Part shown: positions 38,401-50,330 of the stretch, piece after piece
How the letters are laid out: every line of letters begins with the position of its first letter
Position numbering within the stretch: the first letter of the stretch is position 1
Assembly (NCBI GenBank): GCA_903813345.2
Contig: CAIIXF020000001.1
Location: forward strand, 27,145,915 to 27,209,914
DNA length: 64,000 nucleotides
Source: Owenia fusiformis
Lineage: Eukaryota > Annelida > Polychaeta > Sabellida > Oweniidae
Reading direction: 5' to 3'
The notes under the pieces: model-generated
Told to the model about the DNA's origin: nothing
The model's input: only the letters and a program-made list of their open reading frames with translations
Databases searched by the model: none
Program-made: the position numbers and the translations under genes

Positions 38401-40079
38401 CCCAGTGGTCATTGAATCAGATGTTGTCTGGGCTACTGTGGTCATTGTATCAGATGTTGTCTGACCTTTTGTGGTCATTGTATTAGATGTTGTCTGGGCT
38501 ACTGTTGGCATTGTATCAGATGTTGTCTGACCTTCTGTGGTCATTGTATCAGATGTTGTCTGACCTTCTGTGGTCATTGTATCAAATGTTGTCTGATCTA
38601 CTGTGGTCAATGTATCAGATGTTGTCTGACCTTCTGTTGTCATTGCATCAGATGTTGTCTGGGCTTCTGTGGTCATTGTATCAGATGTTGTCTGATCTAC
38701 TGTGGTCATTGTATCAGATGTTGTCTGATCTACTGTGGTCATTGTATCAGATGTTGTCTGACCTTCTGTCGTCATTGCATCAGATGTTGTCTGGGCTTCT
38801 GTGGTCATTGTATCAGATGTTGTCTGATCTACTGTGGTCATTGTATCAAATGTTGTCTCGGCTACTGTGGTCATTGTGTCAGAAGTTGTCTGATCTCTTG
38901 TGGTCATTGTATCTGATGTTGTCTGACCATCTGTGGTCATTGAATCAGATGTTGTCTGATCCCCAGTGGTCATTGAATCAGATGTTGTCTGGGCTTCTTT
39001 GGTCATTGTATCGGATGTTGTCTGACCATCTGTGGTCATTGTATCAGATGATGTCTGACCTACTGTGGTCATTGTATCCGATGTTGTCTGACCATCTGTG
39101 GTCATTGAATCAGATGTTGTCTGTCCTCCTGTTGTCATTGCATCGGATGTTGTCTGACCATCTGTGGTCATTGTATCAGATGTTGTCTGACCTACTGTGG
39201 TCATTGTATCAGATGTTGTCTGGGCTACTATGGTCATTGTATCAGATGTTGTCTGGGCTACTGTGGTCATCGTATCAGATGTTGTCTGACCTTCTGTGGT
39301 CATTGTATCAGATGTTTTCTGACCTTCTGTGGTCATTGTATATGATGTTGTCTGACCATCTGTGGTCATTGTATCAGATGTTGTCTGGGCTACTGTGGTC
39401 ATCGTATCAGATGTTGTCTGATCTTCTGTGGTCATTGTATCAGATGTTGTCTGACCTTCTGTGGTCATTGTATCAGATGTTGTCTGGGCTACTGTGGTCA
39501 TCGTATCAGATGTTGTCTGTCCTCCTGTTGTCATTGCATCAGATGTTTTCTGACCTTCTGTGGTCATTGTATATGATGTTGTCTGACCATCTGTGGTCAT
39601 TGCATCGGATGTTCTCTGGGCTTCTGTGGTCATTGTGTAATATGCTGTCTGGGCTACTGTGGTCATTGTATCAGATGTTGTCTGACCTACTGTGGTCATT
39701 GTATCAGATGTTGTCTGACCTACTGTGGTCATTGTATTAGATGTTGTCTGACCTACTGTGGTCATTGTATCAGATGGTGTCTGACCTTCTGTGGTCATTG
39801 TATCAGATGTTGTCTGACCTTCTGTGGTTATTGATTCAGATGTTGTCTGGTCTACTCTGGTTGTTGTTTCAGATGTTGAATGGTCTAATGTGGTCATTGT
39901 ATCAGATGTTGTCTGACCTACAGTGGTCATTGTATTAGATGTTGTCTGGTCTATTGTTGTCGTTGTATCAGATGTTGTCTGGTCTACTGTGGTGATTTTT
40001 ATGTTAGTTGTGCTATCTGTGGCATCTAACTCTGTGGAATATATAGTACTGTATTCAGGCATGCTGTTTGAAGAAAAAT
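29463..40079 (-). CDS. Gene A exon 2: 10.6-kb exon of 11-residue Thr-rich mucin repeats
   Basis: A single open exon of 10,617 bp (3,539 codons, exact multiple of three). The acceptor is TTTTTGCAG|AT at 40080 and the donor is CTAG|GTATTA at 29463; both are phase 1. After a short unique lead (DFSSNSMPEYSTIYST) it is almost entirely an 11-residue (33-bp) unit, TT[E/V]GQTTSDTM with variants [E/V/K/G/I][G/D/A]Q and M/S/A changes. About 320 copies fit the length. Thr and Ser dominate, Cys is absent and there is no globular domain, which fits a mucin PTS region acting as an O-glycan scaffold. Larger blocks are duplicated: offsets between matching blocks are multiples of 33 bp, apart from one 3-bp insertion near 36729 (giving SESTMTT). 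The rival acceptor AAACAG|C at about 40064 would break the frame. The plus-strand frames here are shadows. Confidence 0.88.
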
Positions 40080-40792
40080 CTGCAAAAATACTTATCTTTA
40101 GATAGAAGAAAGAGCTGTTCCAAGAAATGAACTTAGTGACGAATATTCTCAGAAATAAAATAGTCAAATCAAATCATGCAAGTCTAAAATCTATTACATG
40201 CAAGAAAATCTCATACTTTATTGTATTATGTACAGTTAGTAATTTGAATGCCAAGTATGAATTGATTTGGAATGTTTTTACTTTGTACCCGTTGTCATAC
40301 CTGAGTTTTGTATAACATTAACAGACACTGAATTAAATCACATGTACATCATATTTATAGATACATGTAGATGTCACTTTTTTAGCATTACAAATGACTT
40401 TTTGTTAGTTAGTTCAGAAGTGAACAGCGACAATTGGAACATTCATTTATTTTAAAAACATTTCATCCATTATCTGGATTATTTTTGAGGGATGTTCAAT
40501 AAACATCTCTCATTTACATTTTTTAGAAATTGAAGGCAGAATCGAATAAAGTTAAGAAACAATATAGAAAAAATCATGTCATTTTCAACAAGACTTATTC
40601 CAAATCTTGAATGAAATGGTGAAATCTACTCCATTCTCATGATTATGCTACTCTAATTTAAAAAGGTCAAATATGTTCTTCCAATTTGTAATTATATATT
40701 TGATACAGCATGATCTTTGTTTGTGTTTTGATGAAGAAAAGAAATTGATTCACATGCTAAGTCCAAAGGTGTCCTTCTTACTCCTTGGAAAA

Positions 40793-41355
40793 GGGAAATA
40801 TATGAAGGGAAAAGTGGTGAAGTTTTATGGCAGTAAGGTTTCCATTAATAAAGTGTCTTTCTTACTCTCTGGTTGAGGGAAATATATGAAGGGAAAAGTG
40901 GTGAAGTTTTATGGCAGTAAGGATTCCATTAATAAAGTGTCTTTCTTACTCTCTGGTTGAGGGAAATATATGAAGGGAAAAGTGGTGAAGTTTTATGGTA
41001 GTAAGGATTCCATTAATAAAGTGTCTTTCTTACTCTCTGGTTGAGGGAAATATATGAAGGGACAAGTGGTGAAGTTTTATGGCAGTAAGGATTCCATTAA
41101 TAAAGTGTCTTTCTTACTCTCTGGTTGAGGGAAATATATGAAGGGAAAAGTGGTCAAGTTTATGGCAGTAAGGATTCCATTAATAAATAAAGTGTCTTTC
41201 TTACTCTCTGGTTGAGGGAAATATATGAAGGGAAAAGTGGTGAAGTTTTATGGCAGTAAGGATTTCATTAATAAAGTGTCTTTCTTACTCTCTGGTTGAG
41301 GGAAATATATGAAGGGAAAAGTGGTGAAGTTCTATGGCAGTAAGGATTGCATTAA
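40793..41355. repeat. 84-bp tandem satellite, about 7 copies
   Basis: GGGAAATATATGAAGGG recurs at 40793, 40877, 40961, 41045, 41129, 41216 and 41300. Each unit also has GTGGTGAAGTTTTATGGCAG and GTGTCTTTCTTACTCTCTGG. The copies are nearly identical. One interval is 87 bp because of a TAAA insertion and a 1-bp loss. Confidence 0.9.
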
Positions 41356-43295
41356 TATGAGAAAAGTCACCATCAAGTTTTTTGCATTAAAACAATGCGG
41401 TACTTTGTGACAGATCGACACAATATGTCACCATTTCTTGGTGGTGAAATTATAAAGACAAGAGGTGAAGTAACTCAGGGCCAGAAAATGAAGTGGTAAT
41501 ATAGGATCCGGGTGAAAGTATTAAAGGTTCTCAGATTCCTCCTGCTTTACCCATTCAACATCACTGGTCTTTATTCTTGCTTAATTAACTGTAACATATT
41601 TGGTAATTATTAATTTTGCCAAAAAGTACATATTGTGTTGACCAAGCCCCTTAATTTTCAAAAACTGGAAATGGGTTATTATTCATGGAATTGATACCAG
41701 TGGTTTATTGCACCTACTACTCCAAATAAGTCAACATAGAACAATCCCTTATTAATTTATAACTAATTGATGACCATATGTAATAAACAGTGAAATCACT
41801 TAAGATATTTCTTAAATGTCTCACACCCTCCAAAGTCACGAAGGTATATATCTTAATTGAATGTTAATGTTAGATTAGAGCAAAGTACCAGTTCACACTT
41901 TCACTTGATTGAGTCATTATTTCTTATGTCACAATATCGAATGCAAAGACAACTATGAGTGGAATGTAAATACATGTGTAAAAAATAAATATTTGAAAAT
42001 GTGTCAAAAAGTTTCAAATCATCAAGTTCCAATGACGTTTAGTATACTATCAGCATTCAAGATTCCAAAATTAATTAACAGTTTTAACAAATACAAATCT
42101 TGATAAACATCCTGTTGTTTTTTTCACCAAAAAGGTCACCTTGACAAAGAGCTAGATATACATACCCGTGTACATCTACATAGGAAGGTGTGAAGTTATA
42201 TGTTTTATGATGAATCATTTTTTGAATCCTCATTCAAAATTCAAATAAATGGATTTTATACGACAGAAATTCTCTGATTGAAATGTATGTTTTTGTGTTT
42301 TAAAATCCAATTCATGTAAATGATGAAATTTATTATTTTGATCATTGGTAATAACTGACATCTAACGAATTATAGTTCAAATATATCATGCCAGATACAC
42401 GTCAACCTATAATGCAGACATTGATTTGAAATTAACAAGATAGCGCATATTTCAAGATTATCTGAAAAATCTCAAGTCAAATTTTAAAAAGTTTATAAAC
42501 ACAATCTGAGTACCAAATTCTGATTTTCATTGGTTTCTTGTTATCTATTCTAGACCTTTCAACTAGAAAAATACATCAAAAGCTAGTTATTCAAGATTTG
42601 GTAAAAAATGTTCAAAACACTTTAAAAACGACATGTGGTAAATTAAGTTTCAAACATAATCATAATGGAGCATGATAAATGTTAGATCTTCAGAATGTAT
42701 GGCTTATTTTTGGCATAAATTTAAAATATTGTTGTTTTGCAACTTTCTATCTACCACTGAGGACATTATTGCAAAATTCAAAGAGAAGAGTGAGTTTATA
42801 AACTAGTAAAGTGTCTACCAAGGCAATAAGTGCCTTTAAATCCCACCCAAATTATCAGATTTTCTGAAAATCACAAAATTATTTTTTGAGAATCATAATT
42901 TACAATGATTTTTGAATTTAAATCATAATGATTTTGATCCCTTGGGACAAATTGAACATGATAATTAAATGTATAACAGAAAAAATTGAAATTAATTAGT
43001 TTGAAATCAAATCTTTTATTATAATCTGTGACTATCATTTATTTTTAATTACATATACGATGTGAGGAACTTCTTCAAACTGTGATATTTAGAGAAACAA
43101 AATTTGTATTAAAGTTTATTGGATACTATAAGCAAATTAAAATGGAGTAGTAGGGATAGAGCATATGTAGATTTGAGTCATTTTGAAATTGTCACAATTC
43201 TACAATATTTTTTGCTCTTGCCAGTTGTTTTCATATTATGCATAATTTTGATAATTAAAGGCCAACAGTTCTGACTTTGTCAATAATCTGCAGGC

Positions 43296-45512
43296 CTGTC
43301 AACTTAAGAACACCTTCAGAACGACGCTTGTTTTTTTTATGTTTCGGCGTTCGTTTTTTTGGATGTTCTATAGAAATATTTTTGCTTGACAATAATCAAA
43401 AAAATAATAAAAATGCGTATTTGCATGACATATTCTGTCAAAAAAACTAGTGTGACTTCAATTTCTTCAGCAAATGCGTGACGAATACGCAAATTGTGGG
43501 ACAGTTGATGGGCCTGAATCCGCAAAAGACTATAATAAGTCCATTTAAAGCAGATATATAATTCCAACAGTGATAGAATTGAATTAAGGATATAATTGAA
43601 ACTTTATTTCAGGATGATCCTTACATCAGTACTGTCAACCCCCAAAGATTTTTTCGCGGGACAGATTTTTTAGACCCAGTGCCCAAAATTCGCGGGATTT
43701 TGCGGGACATCTACTAAATTCGCGGGATTTCGCGGAACATTGCGTGATTGCGCTTATAGGCCAATTTTTTTTATCAAATTCGCGTGATTTCGCGGGACCA
43801 TTCGAGGGACAAACACCCTAATTGCGGGACAGTAAACAGGTTTACCAGCAAAAACTTCATAGAGGGACAGATTTTCTAGAAAAAGTGCCCTAACTTTGCG
43901 GGATTTCGCGGGACATCCACCTAAATTTGCAGGATGTCCCGGGACATTCAAGGGATTTGCGTGATTTGGACTAATGTAAAAGCGTGTAAAAGTACTTGAA
44001 TCAAACTTTCAGATACTGATTAATCAAATATAATGCACCGTTACATTGTAACTTAAATAAACGTCAACATAATTTCACAAAATACACATAGAAATATTAT
44101 TAAAATTTATTGTAATTTATCAAAAACAAAAACCATGCTTGAGGTGTGAGTATCGTAATCTAACACGAAATTCAAAAATTTGGAACAATACTTTACACTT
44201 CTCTGCTTCTGGCGTCGTGACCAACTACTACCATACTGTAGGCATGGGCTTTCAATTGTAAGCCCATGATATAGGGGTTCGATTAATCTACATCAAATTA
44301 TAGGGAATGAGGTTACTTTTCTAGATAGGGTTTGTAGAAAAAACCGGGTACCTGGTAGTAAATCCTCCATGCTGGGTTCAAACTTTTTTTCTTTTTTTTT
44401 ATTCCTTCATTCTTATTTATGTACATGTAAATGTAAATATAAATATGTACATGTAAATGTAATGCAATTAATAATATAAATAAAATTTACGTAGACAAAC
44501 TTGGTACCCGGTCGAAAAACCGGGTACCCAAAAAACGAAATATACGAATATACAACATAATTAGTTCATTAGAAAACGTGTAAGATTTGTTTTGAATTTA
44601 CAAAAATGTAACTTCCTTCAAAATTGAGCTAGAAGCTTCAAATAAAAAGCATTTTAAGCCTCTTTTCTTCCTCTATCATCATGGTCATATTTCCATTAGT
44701 AATGAAGCACCATCACACCCTCTCCTGGCTACGCCAATGACATTGTAAGACGATTTGAATAACAAGACAAATCAATTTTACTCTATTTTCAATGAGTTCG
44801 TATGTTGGCACGTGAACATAACCAATGAAAATATGGTCATTACGATAGAGGAAGAAAAGAGCCTTAAAATATGCTTTTTATTTGAAGCTTCTAGCTCAAT
44901 TTTGAAGGATGTTACATACATTTTTGTAAATTCAAAACAAATCTTACACGTTTTCTGATAATCAAATTATGTTATACTCGTATATTCGTATTTTTCATTT
45001 TTTGGGTACCCGTTTTTTGACCGGGTACCGGGTACCAAGTTTGAACCCAGCATGGAGGATTTACTACCCGGTACCCGGTTTTTTCTACAAACCCTTTCTA
45101 GATATCAGCGTCCATTTATTGTAACTCACGTTTGCTAACATTTGCTCAGTTCTGAGATGAAGGCCACACGGATAGTAAAAAGGCCAACGTTGGAACTATT
45201 TGTGACCTACATCCCTATTGTCGTAATTAAAATGAAAGTTGAACCCTTCCTCTTTATTTTGATACCAAACAACAGCATGCTAGGTACTTAAAATTAGGTA
45301 AACTTTACTCCTCAAAAGTGCAAAAACTTAGCTTCTTATATAAGATAAGATAATCACCATATAGGGGATTGCAACAATTTCGGAAATTCGCGGAGGTCGA
45401 AAGCCACATTTGCGGGACTTCGCGGGACATTGCGGGACACGCGAATTAGCCTAATTTTGATCGAATTCGCGGGATAATCCCGCCATTCGCGGGACACTTG
45501 ACAGCTCTGTTA
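43296..45512. mobile_element. CGCGGGA-rich repeat cluster interrupted by a foldback element
   Basis: Runs of CGCGGGATTT and CGCGGGACAT occupy 43640-43960 and 45390-45510. The flanking ends look alike (ACTGTCAAC near 43632, CTTGACAGCTCTG near 45500), as in a non-autonomous DNA transposon about 1.9 kb long including its insert. A further diverged piece lies at 43296-43512. The right end reads as one oriented element and the left end is unclear, so the boundaries are tentative. Confidence 0.4.
44328..45094. mobile_element. 767-bp foldback (MULE-like) element with 10-bp target-site duplication
   Basis: It starts GGGTTTGTAGAAAAAACCGG and ends with the inverse, CCGGTTTTTTCTACAAACCC. Pairing continues inward for most of its length (GGGTACC blocks, GAGCTAGAAGCTTCAAATAA, TCTTCCTCTATC). 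TTTCTAGATA stands on both sides (44318-44327 and 45095-45104). Long inverted ends with a 9-10 bp duplication are typical of Mutator-like elements. It has no transposase. Confidence 0.8.
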
Positions 45513-45615
45513 CATTTTTAAGGATAAGCCTATATTGGAACAAATTGGTTCTAATGAATTTGGACATTTGTGCATCTTACATCTTTAATGAAATCCTTTT
45601 TTGATCAGAGATCTA

Positions 45616-46288
45616 AAGGTCCATGTGCAGTATGGCAAGTTCTTTTAGACGGTCATATCTTTCACCATGAGTACTTTCTGGCCATAAATACAATGGCTTT
45701 TATTAAAACAATATGTTTTCTTTCAAGTGAAGTCCCCATGATAGTAAAATATCAATCCAACTCTCTGAAAAATTATAGATTAGGACCCCACCTTGTCACT
45801 TTTCTAAAAATGTAAGGCTTATTTTCTAAAAAGAGGATCTTGTTTTTCTTAATTTAAAAATATCAAAAGTTTCTTCTACACTATATTAATAACTTCTGAA
45901 AAGGGGATGGGTATTATAATGCGATAAAGTTAAAAACCACATTTCCCATTTTATTTTCGAAAATTGATATCTTCAAAACTAGACTTTCAATACAATTCTA
46001 CTTTTGAAGATGTTTTAGACCCCTGGCCTTGTTGAATAATCTTTTCATGCAATAAAAATCAGAAAAAGAAGATCCTCTTTTGAGCAAATAAGTTCAACAT
46101 TTTGAAAAAATGGTTGATGTGGGGACCCTATTCATAATTTTTTGAATTATTCGATTGATCAGGGGGGGACTTCAATTGAAAGAAAACACATTGTTTTAAT
46201 AAAAACCACTGTATTTATGCCCAGAAAGTATTCATGGTGAAAGATATGACTGTCTAAAATCACTTGCCATACTGCACATGGACCTTTT
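45616..46288. repeat. Second foldback, arms about 230 bp
   Basis: AAGGTCCATGTGCAGTATGG (45616) is inverted near the right end (CCATACTGCACATGGACC, about 46266). Further paired blocks are AAACAATATGTTTTCTTTCA with TGAAAGAAAACACATTGTTT, and AAGAGGATCTTGTTTTTCTT with its partner at about 46062. The spacer is roughly 45850-46055. Confidence 0.65.
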
Positions 46289-47060
46289 TTCAGAAAGCAA
46301 AAAAATCATAATCTCCACAATTTTAAACTAGCTTTCTCTTCCGATCCCTAAAGAGGTTGTTCTGATTTTTTGTTCTGATTTATAGAATAGGTCATTTTAA
46401 TGTTTAAGAAACTAACTGAGTAGTAGAGGCAATCACCATGGTATAACTATATGTGAATTTTCAATCAAGTTTCAGGTATATACAAAAGGTACATAAATGG
46501 AATACCTATAGTTTTATATCCTATAGTGATATATTTAAAAAAAAGTATATCAATTTGATTTAAAATAAACAACAGTTTTATCCATTCTGATGCCATTTTG
46601 AATTTAGCGACAATTTAGTTTGAATCAATCTCACATCAAAGAGGATCTGAGAAACTAAGAGAGGTCCCCAAAATTAAACATGCCCAAATTTCAAAACACT
46701 CCTGTTTTTCGAGCAATTTTTGTATTTGGGTTACCTCAGAGTCAGGGAGGATGAGTGAGTGAGGGAGGTTGGACCCCAGCTTTGCAAGAGTATAGTGTGA
46801 TGAAAGTTCTTAATTATTCTTATGTATAGTAAGAATATAATTTATAGTAAGTGTAGCAATAATAGTAGAAGAATAGTAAGTGTAGGGTAAAGCAAAAGAT
46901 CACATTATATTTTAGTGACCAGAGATCCCTTTTTAAATAAGGTAAAATTGTAAAGTACTATGGAGAACTTACCACTATTAAACCATGCATTATATACACT
47001 ACATGTTATACCAAATTCACACATTTTTATTTTAATTTTTTTTATTTTAATGTATCTTAC

Positions 47061-47496
47061 CAGAGGTTGTTTGAGCAGGAGGATTATCTTCTGTTGTCAT
47101 AGCAACTGTTCCTGTATCAGTTACAAGAGCAGTAGATTGACTATTTGACTCAGTGTCTGTAATAATACTTGAAACTTTCTCAGAGTTTGTGGTTATTTGA
47201 CTAAGTGCAGTCTCTGAAGTTACTCTGGAATCTGTTGAAGCTGCTAATGTTATTTCAGCAACTGTTGTATCTAATTGAGCTGTAGTCTGACTCTGACTAC
47301 TTGTGTTCATTTTTTGACTAGATCTAGTAGTGGAATGTGCCATAGTTACGGAATCGGTTGCTATAGTAACAGCTGAATCTGTCATACCTTCTTGTGTCTC
47401 TTTAGTTAGTCCCAAAGTTGTTTCGCTTGATTCACCATTTTTTATTAATCCTAAATTGGCTACAAATGCCAGAAAAATATACATCCTTAACTCCAT
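47061..47496 (-). CDS. Gene A exon 1: signal peptide and Ser/Thr-rich N-terminus of a giant mucin-like protein
   Basis: First coding exon of a secreted mucin-like gene. The ATG at 47496-47494 opens a typical signal peptide: charged start MELR, hydrophobic core MYIFLAFVANLGLI, then a polar region. It is followed by about 120 residues rich in Thr and Ser with no Cys and no clear repeat. The exon ends in ACCTCTG|GTAAGA, a strong donor in phase 1. The leftover G joins AT from the acceptor at 40080-40081 to make Asp. With exons 2-4 the reading frame is about 7,900 residues, which would form a long, densely O-glycosylated rod on or outside epithelial cells (inference from composition). No TATA box is convincing upstream. 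The start is chosen because it is the only ATG giving a signal peptide in the frame that splices onward. A downstream Met (codon 5) is also possible. Confidence 0.8.
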
Positions 47497-49300
47497 TTTT
47501 AAGTTCAGTATGAATTAACCTTAACTTGTTAGTAATCACTGACCATTATGGTCAGTTAATCCATAGAAAACTCCACACCCAATTCTCAGAAATAGTTGTT
47601 GAACTTTGTTGTATTTATTGTTATCTTCACTAAAAAGCCTGTAGCATGTAGACTATCTGAACTAGCTAGAACTAAGAGGCTAGCTCTCTGCTAGGTAGGA
47701 GTGTCAGGTTTCAATCCTACAAGATTGCTCTTTCGGTTAGTATACATGGTAAAGTTTATACTCCGCCTAACTTATAAGTGGTTGGCACACTTCTTGTGCT
47801 AATTGCATAAATATCACAGAAATATTTCAGTTAGTTTTTTCTTATTTTTAAAACTGATTTATAAGGCAGCTGTTTATTTCTAGCATATCAATCTTGATAT
47901 TAACATATCTTATCTTGATATTAAGTACTTATAATTCACATACTTCAGTCAGTCCAAACTTATGTGTAATCCTTATCTTGTTCCTGGTTTGTACAAAATA
48001 TGATATGTTCGGGAAATTGTAGTTTATTATTTAGCTGGCATTCTTTCATCATTCTTACATTCTTAGTCTGATACCGCAGAAGTATTTTATAACTTTTTGT
48101 TTAGTTCTAAGGGATTGGCTCAATGAATCATCAACATCTGTCAAAAATGTAATTAACTTCAACTTGACCCCCCCCCCCCGTCATTCTCAAACGTTCACAA
48201 TTGATTTGCTGATAAACCTAGGGAAAACAAGAATTTGATAACATTGGCAAACAAAATAGCCTTTTCCTGAAATTATATCCTAAACATACCTAATTATATT
48301 ATTTTGAGAAAGTTTATTTTTTGACTTGACCCCTTAGTATTCTTGTAACATTTCATTTGCAGAGTGTCAAAAATGTTTGCTTTGTGTACAGATTTCTACT
48401 GGTTACTGTAACTCATACATCATGATCAAAGTTATGGTCTCATATAGCAGATATAAAAAATACTCAAATGTACCAAATCAGCCTGTTAATACCAGGGAAG
48501 AGTTTAATTGGATTCATGGGGAGGGGAGATATTTGTATCTATGGGGCGATTCTCTTTAGCTAAAGGTGAGTGGTTATTTTGGTCATCATTTTTTTATACT
48601 TTTCTATTTATATAACTTTTATTTACTGGATATACTAGAGCTATATTTTGACAAAAACAAAAGAGAGACTGACACGACTAAGAGTCAATAAAAGAAATAC
48701 AAATTGCACAATAGTTCATACTGATTCGACTTAAAGTTGAGTACCATGGGTGCTGTGTTCACTTGTTGACTGTGCATTCAGAAACTTTTGAACCTTGAAA
48801 ACCCATGTTAAGACTGAGGATTGAAAGTGCAGTATGCACTTTTTCATCATCTTCTTATTTTGATACAACTGAAGTAATCTTATGAGAAGAGACAACAGAC
48901 AATGTTCATTTAATTAAACAGGGATGTTTCTTATGCAAATCACAGTGATCATTGGAAAATGTAAAGAAAAAACTGAAACTGTTATTTTATAAAATAAGGT
49001 ACCTTCACAATTTCAAATAAATTGAGAGAATACTTTTGGAGTTATAACTAGTACATGATTTCTGCAATAAAAGTGCTGCCCATTTTGAAAATACGGGAGC
49101 TAAAAATTGCCAAAAAAACTTCATGGAATACTTTTGGAGTTATGACAAAAAAGAGCTGAAAATATAAATTTCAGCAATAAAAGTGTTAAGTGATGGGTCT
49201 GGTGACAATTTTGAAACAAGCCATTAACATGACAAACTGTCACCACCACATAGAAAATTTAATCAATTTGGAGCAAATTGAAAAATACATTTTTGACCTT
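47497..49300. other. Region upstream of gene A: promoter side, no gene seen
   Basis: The gene A promoter should lie here. I see no clear TATA box or CpG-rich stretch. A C-run is at about 48168-48179. From about 48742 to 49260 there are pieces of the repeat family that also fills intron 3 of gene A. Confidence 0.35.
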
Positions 49301-49317
49301 TTTTAACCTCAAGACCT

Positions 49318-49622
49318 CAAGGAGGATTGGCTCCCAGAGTGCAACATCGATATTCTGTCCCATATATGGAAATGTCGTGATTCAAAATTTGAATTCAAAC
49401 AGCCGCCATTTTGTTCACTTCAACATTTGAATGGTGAATTTCAGTCTTATTCCTAACCGAAAAATTCCAAAACTCATAAGAAATGATCGAGATATTGGTT
49501 CGAATCTTTTGGACTGTTTATTTTGAACTTATAGTCGGTAATAATTTCCGACAATAACGACATTTCGACGTTTTCATTGTTGGAAAATATCGATTGTCGA
49601 TCCTGGGAGCCAATCCTCCTTG
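49318..49622. mobile_element. 305-bp MITE with perfect 20-bp ends and 9-bp target-site duplication
   Basis: It starts CAAGGAGGATTGGCTCCCAG and ends with its exact inverse, CTGGGAGCCAATCCTCCTTG. TCAAGACCT flanks it on both sides (49309-49317 and 49623-49631). The 9-bp duplication points to a Mutator-like origin. It has jumped into the TTGACC/AAGGTCA tandem repeats around it. Confidence 0.85.
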
Positions 49623-49650
49623 TCAAGACCTTTTACACCATTTTTACCAG

Positions 49651-50330
49651 GTCAAATCTCAAATCTAAAGTCAGATATGAATTTCTGGGAACTTGTAAAT
49701 GATTTTGAAAAAAAATTAAGCCAATTTCAAGCAACTTGAAAAAATACCTTTTTGACCTTTTTTGACCTTGAGAAGGTCATTGAGGGTCAAATCTCAAATC
49801 TATAGTCAGATTTAAACTTCTGAGAACTCGTAGATGGTTTTGAAGAAAACAATTAATCAATTTGAAGCAAGTTAAAAAAAAAACCTTTTGACCTTTTTAA
49901 ATCTAAAGACCTTTTTGACCTTTTTAACTTGAGAAGGTCAATGAAAGTCAAATCTCAAATCTATAGTCAGATTTGAACTTCCGAGAACTCGTAGATGATT
50001 TTGAAAAAAAATCTAACCAATTTGAAGCAAGTTGAAAAAAGACTATTTGACCTTTTTTAACCTTCTAAAGGTCATTGAAGGTCAAATCTTAAATTTTAAA
50101 TCAGCTTTGAACTTCTGAAAACTTATAAATGATTTTGAAAAAAGTGAAGTCAGTCTAAACAGTATTTGTTAAGTTGTTGGAAGAATTTGTTACAGACAAT
50201 ACCCCCCATAAACCTTTTTGACCTTGAAAAGCTCATTGAAGGTCAAATCTTAAATGTAAAGTCAGATTTGAACTTCTGAAAACTTGAAGATAATCTTGAA
50301 AAAGAATTGAAGTTAGTCAAACAGTATTTG
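49651..50330. repeat. Tandem repeat of 133-162 bp, about 5 copies
   Basis: GTCAAATCTCAAATC recurs at 49651, 49786, 49948, 50081 and 50242. Each is followed by GTCAGATTTGAACTTCTGA, a GATTTTGAAAAAAA stretch, and TTTTTGACCTTTTT / GAGAAGGTCATTGA. The repeats also run to the left of the MITE (about 49255-49317). Confidence 0.75.

Larger units (their letters stand above)
40080..47060 (-). other. Intron 1 of gene A (about 7 kb)
   Basis: The donor is TCTG|GTAAGA and the acceptor TATTTTTGCAG|AT. It contains the 84-bp satellite (40793-41355), CGCGGGA-rich repeats (43640-45510), a 767-bp foldback (44328-45094) and a second foldback (45616-46288). The remaining parts (40080-40790, 41360-43290, 46290-47060) are AT-rich with nothing recognised. 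Confidence 0.7.

Noticed and set aside
29467-39740. Many plus-strand frames reading LSDLLWSLYQM repeats
   Set aside because: Antisense of the 33-bp repeat in exon 2; broken by dozens of stops where the minus strand has none.
44200-44290. tRNA-like stretch with GGGGTTCGATTAATC
   Set aside because: A box-B-like sequence is present, but no acceptor stem or T-stem pairing can be drawn; at most an old tRNA-derived SINE piece.
47680-47725. TAGCTCTCTGCTAGG followed by GGTTTCAATCCTAC
   Set aside because: The A-box and B-box-like words are too close for a tRNA, and no cloverleaf forms.
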